From Mesostigma viride (lineage: Eukaryota; Streptophyta; Mesostigmatophyceae; Mesostigmatales; Mesostigmataceae), in NCBI GenBank assembly GCA_009746045.1, contig RPFO01000165.1:4740692-4804691 (forward strand): 64,000 nucleotides of DNA. Direction: 5' to 3'. The position numbers were made by a program, and so were the translations under genes. A model generated the notes under the pieces. It saw nothing but the letters and a program-made list of their open reading frames with translations, did not search any database and was not told the DNA's origin. Every line of letters starts with the position of its first letter. Positions within the stretch are counted from its first letter, which is position 1. Shown here in pieces: positions 31,801 to 43,800 of the stretch.

Positions 31801-34800
31801 CATTTGTCTCAGGTTGCGGCTTTTTTGGCACTAGCTTGACAGGCTATAAGTGCACCAAACTTTGCAAAAAAAACTTCGACGGACCAGCCTAATAACTCTT
31901 GCATCAAAACAGGCCACAGGATGTTGCCTAGTGGTGGGCGTAGCCAACTGAGAAAAGCCACCGCTGCCCCCAAATTGACCAAGGGCATGCTCAGGAAAAC
32001 TCCTGCATGCAAAACCCCGTACCGATGGTCACGGTGAACGAGCACTCGCCCTCGTTGCCAGCCTCATCGGTGGCAGAGCATGTGACGGTGTGGCCTCCTG
32101 GAGTTATCGTAAACAGGCTGCTGCTCGTGGGATCGCACGTGATGTTAGCAGTCATGTCACCGTCGACATTGTCAGTCGCGCTTTGTCCAGACCAGCTAGC
32201 CGGGGACCCCCCCGCGGTGCTATGGTTGCTGGCCGCAGCCACTGTTATATTGTCTGGGCAGTCCATGCTTGGAGGAGTGGTGTCAACTGCACTTGGTCCC
32301 CAGTTGCATGAGTGTCCAGGAGCAACGTGGTCCAGCACAGCACAATGGAAGCAGAAAGAAGACTTTACCATATGAGATGTCAACGAGATGCCTCGTCCTC
32401 GCCTTCCACATCATGGCAAGGCTGCACGCCGCATACAACACAATCACGGCTACATGACTACATATATCGATCATGTTAGTAGAGATCATGATCTGCATGC
32501 ACATGAAATCAAGCCAGCAAGCACCACAAGATCTGACGGGCATCCCAACAATAACGCCCACCCTGCATGCGGTGAAGGCACCCCAATTGACACTAGACTT
32601 TCCAGGCCTGAGCACCATGCGAGCATCTATGACTCCCAATAATTTTCCGGGGTGCATGTCAAGCCTCGTCCTTGGTGCTTTGCAAGTATTCAGCTACCTA
32701 CCGGCCCTATGTCTCGAGGCGTGAGGCACCTGCGCGCATGACAAGCCATTCCAGCACCCGCGCGCATGACCGCCAATCGCGACCAGGAAGAAAGTCACTT
32801 ACCCACGGAAATCTCGAAATCGCAGGATCCCTGGTTGCCTGCCGCGTCCAACACGGTGCAAGTAACCGCGTACGTGTCGGGGGTATCCAACTGCTGAGGG
32901 GACGTCATAACGTTCCCGTCAGCGTCCTTGCACACAACTGCAAGGTATAGTACGCCATCCACATTGTCGCTAGCCGTGATTGACCAGGTTGCAGTGTCAC
33001 CCGCACTGACCTCGAAATCGGCGGGGCAGGACACATCGGGTGGCAGGTTATCCTCTGCAGTGCGCATATACAGTAGAATATACAATAGAATATACAGCAG
33101 AATGCAACAAGCCACAGCAATGGGCCAGGTGTCAGTGGGGCCAAACCAGCACTAACGCGATGTTCGGGCCGCCACGCACAAGCTTGACCAGCAAGCATCT
33201 GTGTATGCACAGCAGGCCAACACGAGTTGGCTATTGCTACAGTACTTGGGTACGGGGCGGGGGGCAGATACTAGTACATAGTAGCAGTAAGTCTAGTGGA
33301 GACCCGAGTGGGGAGTGGCATGATACCAACACCCACAGATGCATGAGAAGGATTGGGTGGCAGCTTTCGCTGCATGACTTCCACAAAAGAGCACCGTCCA
33401 TTACAAGCATGCAAAGGAAGGCCGTGTGCCGACAGCCCATGTACATGTACATACCGACGGTCACGGTGAACGTGCACTCTCCCTCGTTCTCCGCCGCATC
33501 GGTGGCGGTGCACGAGACGGTGTGGTTGCCCACATCGCCCTGTGCGGTGCCGTTTATCTTGTCGCATTCAATCGTGAGGTCGTCGCTCTCGTCCACATTG
33601 TCAACCGCAGTCACTGGACCCCAGATGAGGGTCGTCTTGTCCCCGTCGTCGTAGTGAGACGCAGACGCATCTACGGTGACGTTAGGGCATGTCATGTTGG
33701 GAGCTGTCTGGTCCACTGCGCTTACACGTATGGCAGCGTAGTCACAAGGAAGAGCGGAGGGCAGATGGGCACATATCCAAACAAGCATCCGGCAAAAAAT
33801 ACGCTTTAGTCATCATGATACTCATGTTGCGCATGGGTGGAATGGGAGGTGTCCAGGTGGCAGCTTCACCCACAGTGGACTCAACCAGCGAGTCGGGGCA
33901 GGGCAGAGTGGGAGCTGTCCGGTCCTCTGTGCACGTTGCATGCATATGGCAGGCAGGGATGCACAGTGTGGCAGTGGCAAGGTGTTCGCATGATGCACAA
34001 AACACAAGCATCCTTAGATGTTGTAAAGCTGAGTGCATGCAGCAGGGTACGTGCATGTAGCTGCCTACCTTGTTGCAACAGCCCAGACAACCGTGACTGC
34101 ATGAGCAGGCTAGAAAAAACTGGCAAGCCCTCTCGCTGCTGCAAACATTGTCTCAGATTGCCGCTTTTTTGGCACTAGCTTGACAGGCTATTAAGTGCAC
34201 CAAACTTTGCAAAAAAAACTTCGACAGACCAGCCTAATAACTCTTGCATCAAAACAGGCCACAGGATGTTGCCTAGTGGTGGGCGTAGCCAACTGAGAAA
34301 AGCCACCGCTGCCACCAAATTGACCAAGGGCATGCTCAGGAAAACTCCTGCATGCAAAACCCCGTACCGATGGTCACGGTGAACGAGCACTCGCCCTCGT
34401 TGCCAGCCTCATCGGTGGCAGAGCATGTGACGGTGTGGCCTCCTGGAGTTATCGTAAACAGGCTGCTGTCACTGGCATTGCACGTGATGTAATCAGCATT
34501 AATGCCACCGTCGACATTGTCAGTCGCGCTTGGGTCAGACCAGGTAGCCGGGGACCCCCCTTCGCTGAGATGGTTGCCGGATGCACCCTCCGTTATATCG
34601 TCTGGGCAGTCCATGCTTGGAGGAGTAGTGTCAACTGCACTTGGTCCCCAGTTGCATGAGTGTCCAGGAGCAACGTGGTACAGCACAGCACAATGAACGC
34701 AGAAAGAAGATTACATTTACCATATGAGATGTCAACGAGATGCCTCGTCCTCGCCTTCCACATCATGGCAAGGCTGCACGCCGCATACAACACAATCACA

Positions 34801-37800
34801 GCTACACGACTACATATATCGATCATGTTAGTAGAGATCATGATCTGCATGCACATGAAATCAAGCCAGCAAGCACCACAAGATCTGACGGGCATCCCAA
34901 CAATAACGCCCGCCCTGCATGCGGTGAAGGCACCCCAATTGACACTAGACTTTCCCAGTCCACATATGCGATAGAATTCAACAAGCTGTAGTTGGCCAGG
35001 TGCCAGTGGGGCCAAACCAGCACTAGAGCAAAGTTAAGGCAACACAAAAGCAGGCATATGTGTGTGCAAAGCGAGCCAACACGAGGTGGCTACTGCCGCA
35101 GCACAGAAGGGCAGGCCGCAGGAGGCCGCAGTACTTGGGTACGGGGCGGGGGGCAGATACTAGTACATAGTAGCAGTAAGTCTAGTGGAGACCCGAGTGG
35201 GGAGTGGCATGGTACCCACGCCCAAAGATGCATGAGAAGGATTGGGTGGCAGCTTTCGCTGCATGACTTCCACAAAAGAGCACTGTCCATTACAAGCATG
35301 CAAAGAAAGGCCGTGTGCCGACAGCCCATGTACATGTACATACCGACGGTCACGGTGAACGTGCACTCTCCCTCGTTCTCCGCCGCATCGGTGGCGGTGC
35401 ACGAGACGGTGTGGTTGCCCACATTGCCCTGTGCGGTGCCGCTTATCTTGTCGCATTCAATCGTGAGGTCGTCGCTCTCGTCCACGTTGTCAACCGCAGT
35501 CACTGGATCCCAAATGAGGGTCGTCTTGCTCCCGTCGTCGAAGTGAGACGAAGACGCATCTACGGTGACATTAGGGCATGTCATGTTGGGAGCTGTCTGG
35601 TCCACTGCGCTCACACGTATGGCAGCGTAGTCACAAGGAAGAGCGGAGGGCAGATGGGCACATATCCAACAAGCACCCGGCAAATAACACGCTTTAGTCA
35701 TCATGATACTCATGTTGCGCATGGGTGGAATGGGAGGTGTCCAGGTGGCAGCTTCACCCACAGTGGACTCAACCAGCGAGTCGGGGCAGGGCAGAGTGGG
35801 AGCTGTCCGGTCCTCTGTGCACGTTGCATGCATATGGCAGGCAGGGATGCACAGTGTGGCAGTGGCAAGGTGTTCGCATGATGCACAAAACACAAGCATC
35901 CTTAGATATTGTAAAGCTGAGTGCATGCAGCAGGGTACGTGCATGTAGCTGCCTACCTTGTTGCAACAGCCCAGACAACCGTGACTGCATGGGCAGGCTA
36001 GAAAAAACTGGCAAGCCCTCTCGCTGCTGCAAACATTGTCTCAGATTGCCGCTTTTTTGGCACTAGCTTGACAGGCTATTAAGTGCACCAAACTTTGCAA
36101 AAAAAACTTCGACAGACCAGCCTAATAACTCTTGCATCAAAACAGGCCACAGGATGTTGCCTAGTGGTGGGCGTAGCCAACTGAGAAAAGCCACCGCTGC
36201 CACCAAATTGACCAAGGGCATGCTCAGGAAAACTCCTGCATGCAAAACCCCGTACCGATGGTCACGGTGAACGAGCACTCGCCCTCGTTGCCAGCCTCAT
36301 CGGTGGCAGAGCATGTGACGGTGTGGCCTCCTGGAGTTATCGTAAACAGGCTGCTGTCACTGGCATTGCACGTGATGTAATCAGCATTAATGCCACCGTC
36401 GACATTGTCAGTCGCGCTTGGGTCAGACCAGGTAGCCGGGGACCCCCCTTCGCTGAGATGGTTGCCGGATGCACCCTCCGTTATATCGTCTGGGCAGTCC
36501 ATGCTTGGAGGAGTAGTGTCAACTGCACTTGGTCCCCAGTTGCATGAGTGTCCAGGAGCAACGTGGTACAGCACAGCACAATGAACGCAGAAAGAAGATT
36601 ACATTTACCATATGAGATGTCAACGAGATGCCTCGTCCTCGCCTTCCACATCATGGCAAGGCTGCACGCCGCATACAACACAATCACGGCTTCACGACTA
36701 CATATATCGATCATGTTAGTAGAGATCATGATCTGCATGCACATGAAATCAAGCCAGCAAGCACCACAAGATCTGACGGGCATCCCAACAAAAACGCCCG
36801 CCCTGCATGCGGTGAAGGCACCCCAATTGACACTAGACTTTCCCAGTCCACATATGCGATAGAATTCAACAAGCTGTAGTTGGCCAGGTGCCAGTGGGGC
36901 CAAACCAGCACTAGAGCAAAGTTAAGGCAACACAAAAGCAGGCATATGTGTGTGCAAAGCGAGCCAACACGAGGTGGCTACTGCCGCAGCACAGAAGGGC
37001 AGGCCGCAGGAGGCCGCAGTACTTGGGTACGGGGCGGGGGGCAGATACTAGTACATAGTAGCAGTAAGTCTAGTGGAGACCCGAGTGGGGAGTGGCATGG
37101 TACCCACGCCCAAAGATGCATGAGAAGGATTGGGTGGCAGCTTTCGCTGCATGACTTCCACAAAAGAGCACTGTCCATTACAAGCATGCAAAGAAAGGCC
37201 GTGTGCCGACAGCCCATGTACATGTACATACCGACGGTCACGGTGAACGTGCACTCTCCCTCGTTCTCCGCCGCATCGGTGGCGGTGCACGAGACGGTGT
37301 GGTTGCCCACATTGCCCTGTGCGGTGCCGCTTATCTTGTCGCATTCAATCGTGAGGTCGTCGCTCTCGTCCACGTTGTCAACCGCAGTCACTGGATCCCA
37401 AATGAGGGTCGTCTTGCTCCCGTCGTCGAAGTGAGACGAAGACGCATCTACGGTGACATTAGGGCATGTCATGTTGGGAGCTGTCTGGTCCACTGCGCTC
37501 ACACGTATGGCAGCGTAGTCACAAGGAAGAGCGGAGGGCAGATGGGCACATATCCAACAAGCACCCGGCAAATAACACGCTTTAGTCATCATGATACTCA
37601 TGTTGCGCATGGGTGGAATGGGAGGTGTCCAGGTGGCAGCTTCACCCACAGTGGACTCAACCAGCGAGTCGGGGCAGGGCAGAGTGGGAGCTGTCCGGTC
37701 CTCTGTGCACGTTGCATGCATATGGCAGGCAGGGATGCACAGTGTGGCAGTGGCAAGGTGTTCGCATGATGCACAAAACACAAGCATCCTTAGATATTGT

Positions 37801-40800
37801 AAAGCTGAGTGCATGCAGCAGGGTACGTGCATGTAGCTGCCTACCTTGTTGCAACAGCCCAGACAACCGTGACTGCATGGGCAGGCTAGAAAAAACTGGC
37901 AAGCCCTCTCGCTGCTGCAAACATTGTCTCAGATTGCCGCTTTTTTGGCACTAGCTTGACAGGCTATTAAGTGCACCAAACTTTGCAAAAAAAACTTCGA
38001 CAGACCAGCCTAATAACTCTTGCATCAAAACAGGCCACAGGATGTTGCCTAGTGGTGGGCGTAGCCAACTGAGAAAAGCCACCGCTGCCACCAAATTGAC
38101 CAAGGGCATGCTCAGGAAAACTCCTGCATGCAAAACCCCGTACCGATGGTCACGGTGAACGAGCACTCGCCCTCGTTGCCAGCCTCATCGGTGGCAGAGC
38201 ATGTGACGGTGTGGCCTCCTGGAGTTATCGTAAACAGGCTGCTGTCACTGGCATTGCACGTGATGTAATCAGCATTAATGCCACCGTCGACATTGTCAGT
38301 CGCGCTTGGGTCAGACCAGGTAGCCGGGGACCCCCCTTCGCTGAGATGGTTGCCGGATGCACCCTCCGTTATATCGTCTGGGCAGTCCATGCTTGGAGGA
38401 GTAGTGTCAACTGCACTTGGTCCCCAGTTGCATGAGTGTCCAGGAGCAACGTGGTACAGCACAGCACAATGAACGCAGAAAGAAGATTACATTTACCATA
38501 TGAGATGTCAACGAGATGCCTCGTCCTCGCCTTCCACATCATGGCAAGGCTGCACGCCGCATACAACACAATCACGGCTTCACGACTACATATATCGATC
38601 ATGTTAGTAGAGATCATGATCTGCATGCACATGAAATCAAGCCAGCAAGCACCACAAGATCTGACGGGCATCCCAACAATAACGCCCGCCCTGCATGCGG
38701 TGAAGGCACCCCAATTGACACTAGACTTTCCCAGTCCACATATGCGATAGAATTCAACAAGCTGTAGTTGGCCAGGTGCCAGTGGGGCCAAACCAGCACT
38801 AGAGCAAAGTTAAGGCAACACAAAAGCAGGCATATGTGTGTGCAAAGCGAGCCAACACGAGGTGGCTACTGCCGCAGCACAGAAGGGCAGGCCGCAGGAG
38901 GCCGCAGTACTTGGGTACGGGGCGGGGGGCAGATACTAGTACATAGTAGCAGTAAGTCTAGTGGAGACCCGAGTGGGGAGTGGCATGGTACCCACGCCCA
39001 AAGATGCATGAGAAGGATTGGGTGGCAGCTTTCGCTGCATGACTTCCACAAAAGAGCACTGTCCATTACAAGCATGCAAAGGAAGGCCGTCTGCCAACAG
39101 CCCATGTACATGTACATACCGACGGTCACGGTGAACGTGCACTCTCCCTCGTTCTCCGCCGCATCGGTGGCGGTGCACGAGACGGTGTGGTTGCCCACAT
39201 TGCCCTGTGCGGTGCCGCTTATCTTGTCGCATTCAATCGTGAGGTCGTCGCTCTCGTCCACGTTGTCAACCGCAGTCACTGGATCCCAAATGAGGGTCGT
39301 CTTGCTCCCGTCGTCGAAGTGAGACGAAGACGCATCTACGGTGACATTAGGGCATGTCATGTTGGGAGCTGTCTGGTCCACTGCGCTCACACGTATGGCA
39401 GCGTAGTCACAAGGAAGAGCGGAGGGCAGATGGGCACATATCCAACAAGCACCCGGCAAATAACACGCTTTAGTCATCATGATACTCATGTTGCGCATGG
39501 GTGGAATGGCGGCAAGTGCCAAGGGCATTCATCAAGTGTGCGCTATGTGGGCTGTCCCAAACAAGTCCCGAACCAGCACTACATGCCTAGCACACACTCT
39601 CTCCCCACACACACCCCACCCCACCCCACCCCACTCCACCCCACCCCACCCCACCCCACCCCACCCCACCCCACCCCACCCCACCCCACCCCACCCCACC
39701 CCACCCCACCCCACCCCACCCCACCCACCCCACCCCACCCCACCCCACCCCACCCCACCCCACCCCACCCCACCCCACCCCACCCCACCCCACCCCACCC
39801 CACCCCACCCCACCCCACCCCACCCCACCCCACCCCACCCCACCCCACCCCACCCCACCCCCTCCTCTCTCTCAGCCTCTCTGTGGAAGTAATGGGAGGA
39901 AGGTCATCCGTTGAATGCTGAAATGTCATCATGGGGACGCATTTTCCAGGTGGGTCATAGCATGGCCTTTACAGTCTAGTCAGACAGGCACAGGGCAGTG
40001 AAGTCACGCATTCAATCCCTGATCGTGCATGCCAAGGTGCTTCGCAGCCACCAGCCACATCAACGCTGCAGGGGCAGCTAGTAGCTGCTTACCAACCCAA
40101 TACATAATATATGGCTTACAATATATAATATATGGCTTACAATACACAGATACAAATGGCCCTGGTCCAGACCCCCGGCGGCTGCCACATGCTACTATGC
40201 AGACTGCTCAGGCTGCACCATTCACAAGGACCATTTCAGGCACCTACACGGACTACTGGGGGAAAGACCCTGTTACATGAGAGTCACTGAGGACGCCGGC
40301 GGGGGCGAGGGCCAGAATACCTGCTTTACAGCTCCCATATCGGCAGAGGTTGGGCCTGTCATTCTAGGATAGGAGGCAGCGGGCAATACTGTGAACGAAA
40401 ATGAGGGTAATACTGATATAGTGACTAACTGGGTTTTACACATGCAATGCTTGCTCACCACCCACTGCAAACGAATTGCAGGCATATTCATGAAGGACCG
40501 CGAAGAGAGGCATTCGAGAGACACTTAACTGGGCCACCAGGTTTGGTTATGTGGAAGAAGGTGAAGGACATAGTGCTCTGCTATGGGCAAGCTCATTTAT
40601 CCACGTAGGCTATGCTGCAAAACATGTGGTGCCACTTCGGATCACGCTGATCAAGTGCCAACTGATTGGCTAGCTGGATAGTGAAAAAAAAACATAGACC
40701 CCCATCCATTGGCTCTAGCCAGGATGAGATAGGGGATGAAAGGGGAGTATGAATCACTGCCTGAAGTGAGCTGCGGAATGACATCTACTTGTAATAAACT

Positions 40801-43800
40801 AACGTCTAAGAAATTGTAGTAAAAACACTTATCATGCAGTGGGTACAACTATGTGACACCATAGGCTGCGTGCCGCTTGTCACATGTGCGCAATAAGACG
40901 CGTTGATGGCATCGCTACGTAGACGCAAAATGTGTCCACCTGGGCCAAGCACCGAGGCCAAGCAAGCACCACGTGTAACACGGCCAAGAGGGGTAACTAC
41001 TAGCAACGCCTGCCACTAGGCGCCTCATAACAAAGACAATCGCCCCACCGTAAACAAACGCGGGGCCTTGGCTGGCCACATAGGTAGGGTCAACCTAGTC
41101 CAAACATAGGACTGGTACATGTATGACCGCGGAAGTCTCACTCTGCCCAAGCTAAATACGCTAAGAACCCAACAACATAATCAAGCTGGTACATAGAAAT
41201 TAATTTAATCAATAAAACCAGGCTGAGGTCATTGTATGGGTAGTGTAGGAACTATTGCAACCTCACACGAAAGCCGTGCAAGCCAACCCTTGTCTGGATG
41301 ACAACTTCCCACACACTGAGCAGCCTAACCGTCGTACTACAAGCTGTTAGCCCTAAAAAACGGCATCTCGCCCAGCGCGCACTTGAATGGGCCGCGCTTG
41401 TCGCTGATAACCCCCTGTAAGATGTGCCCGACCCGCGATCCGGCAATCTGCACGCAGCACACTCACCGATGGTCAGGGTGAACGAGCACGACCCCTCATT
41501 GCCGTTGGTGTCGTTGACAGAGCATTCAATGTCATGCGCGCCGACATCCAGCTCGACGCCGCTCGCGGGCGTGCACGCGATGTCACCAGAAAGGTTACCG
41601 TCGACCTGGTCAGTCGCGGTTTGACCACTCCACTCAAGCTTGGTCTTGTCATCATTCTCGCGGTGGTTGCTGCCTGCAGGAACCGTGTCATCATCTGGGC
41701 AGTCCATTTCCGGAGCCGTTGTGTCCGCTGCACTTGGCACAGTGGCATGGCCCGGCATCCACCCACCGCAAAGCACAGCAAAGTGCCGCAGAAAAAAAGA
41801 TTGTCATGCAAATCATGCCCACGCAACGCCCTGTCGTTACCATCCGCAGTATCGCCAGGGCGAGCCCCGCAATCAGCGTAATCCCAGTTTGCGTGCTGGG
41901 AGAACAAACAAGATGACAAGGATCAAGCAGTTCTAACTACACGGGGAGGCCATGATTAGGGTTCTTAAGGTGAGCTGGGAAGGCTCAGTCTTAAGGTCAG
42001 CGCTGTCAGCTGTGACAGCTACCCAATGTACACCACCAACCAAGCATCTGACTGCCCAGCGAGGTAGAAGTGCCGCGGATATCAGGGAAGGGACAGGGCC
42101 GGCAATCACACGCTCTACGCATGTCTGACCGGGGCCACGTGACGGGCCCCAGGGTGGGGATGCCCGAGCTGCCGTGACCGCGCGGTACAGCTATGAGCAA
42201 GACAGTCCTTGCCACGTTTTCCTGAACCTAGCGTCGGCTTCATGCATGCTTAGTGTTCACAACAGGACGATGTACCAGGCCTTGCCCGGGGGCACAGCTG
42301 AGCCATGCGTGCATCCATAGTTGCCTCGCTTAATACACCACAGTCCTGTAACAGGCAGTATCAATCCTTACCCTTGACCCGTGATAAGTATTCGGTGAGC
42401 TACTGCGCACACAGAGACCCCCCCCTTGTTGTTAGGTTTGAGAGTTGAGACCCTGGATTTGGGGCAAAAACATCTGAAGGAAGGAATGAAAGGCGGCAAA
42501 CTGCTGGCCGGTGGTACGCGACATGGAGTACATGCCGCCTCAAGTTTGGTAATACATCCTACAGGTCTCCCTTTGTCGCCCCCGGATTCCCTGCCAATCT
42601 CTAAGATCGCAGCCCTGGGTCGGTCGGACCTCTTTCTTGAACATCAAGACAGGGGTATACATGGGGATGCTTCCGCGTCTGTACAAAATGTGCCGGCACT
42701 TACTGATGGTGACGACGAATGCGCAGGACGCTGTCTGGCCAACCGGGTCGGTGGCAGTGCACTCCACGTCGTGGGCACCGACCGTGAAGGAAGAGCCATC
42801 TTCCGGGTCGCAGACCACGTGGATCGATCCAAAAGTAGCGCTTGTGGCCGTTGGCGCGGGGTCGTAATCCACTGGTGTCTCAGAGGCAGTTGCCTCGTGT
42901 GTGATAGATTCAGGGCAGCTGCCGTCCGTGATGACCGGCCCAGATGCTGGCATACAGGGCAGCCAGGGTACAGTGAGCGAGAAACGAGCATGGTGTGGCC
43001 AAGAATGAAAAGGGATTAGCTCACTGACGCATACTTGCACGCACACTGCAAGATCGCCCCATCTCATGCGTTGCAGCCAGGTAAAAAAGGGGCGCCAAAT
43101 GATGGCCAGCGAAATAAATATGGGTGAAACCAAGGCAGCTCACGATGACGCGTGGGCCAAACGTTCACATATCTACATGCACACATACGTGCATGCACAC
43201 ATACATGCATGCCCCACTGCGCATGTGAGAGAGCAACTATCGAGAGAGTTCTGCCGACCAACAATGTCAGAAACAATGTCAGTGGGCAGGCTGGTAAGTG
43301 AAGTGAAGCATGGGGAACTGCCTATTAAAAAGGAAGAAGCTGTTTTTTTTAAGCTCCTGTCATTAGAGGTACAGCTGAGTAAAAACTTGTTTGCATCAGC
43401 CAATGCAAGCTAGCACAGCCCCAGATATTCCTTAGCACACAGCTACATTATTTTGTACAACAAAACTTCCTTTCCGCTCAAGCGCCCCCCCTCAGCGCCC
43501 CACTCCTTGGCACAACTGTGTCTGACATCAGCTGCTCTGTATAGCAGAATGACCAGGGGCATTGCCAATAACATGTCAGGTACATAAAGTGATCCAGCTA
43601 GCTAGCTAACACTTGGTTGAACGAGCAGCAGCAGGAGATTACACTCTGAACGTCTTGCAAATACAAGGCACCTCAGTAAGAATATTTGCGAGACGTGACT
43701 AAGACTGAGACAGCACAGCTTGGCTTGCTTGCCTGCCCCACCAATGATGGAGCTGCCTGCTGGGGCCATCTACCAGGCTGCAAGGGATCCAGCAATACAC

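Larger units (their letters stand above)
33846..39509 (-). repeat. Three 1,888-bp tandem units inside the HYR gene
   Basis: Units 33,846-35,733, 35,734-37,621 and 37,622-39,509 repeat with an exact period of 1,888 bp and only scattered substitutions (for example CACAGCTACACGAC against CACGGCTTCACGAC). Each carries one type D exon, one type Q exon, their introns and, in two internal positions, a type E remnant. Similarity to the older region at 31.7-33.8 kb is clear but lower. The recent origin adds six HYR modules to the protein. Assembly collapse or expansion cannot be excluded without long reads. Confidence 0.92.

Noticed and set aside
33040-39322. Plus-strand open frames of 180-250 codons repeated every 1,888 bp
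   Set aside because: They are shadows antisense to the HYR exons. The minus-strand frames carry the domain and the splice sites.
39609-39862. Telomeric or subtelomeric repeat (CCCCA resembles ciliate CCCCAA)
   Set aside because: The unit is five bases, lies inside an intron and is flanked by ordinary sequence on both sides.
39532-39932. Gly/Val/Trp- and Thr/Pro/His-rich open frames
   Set aside because: Artefact of the (CCCCA)n microsatellite.
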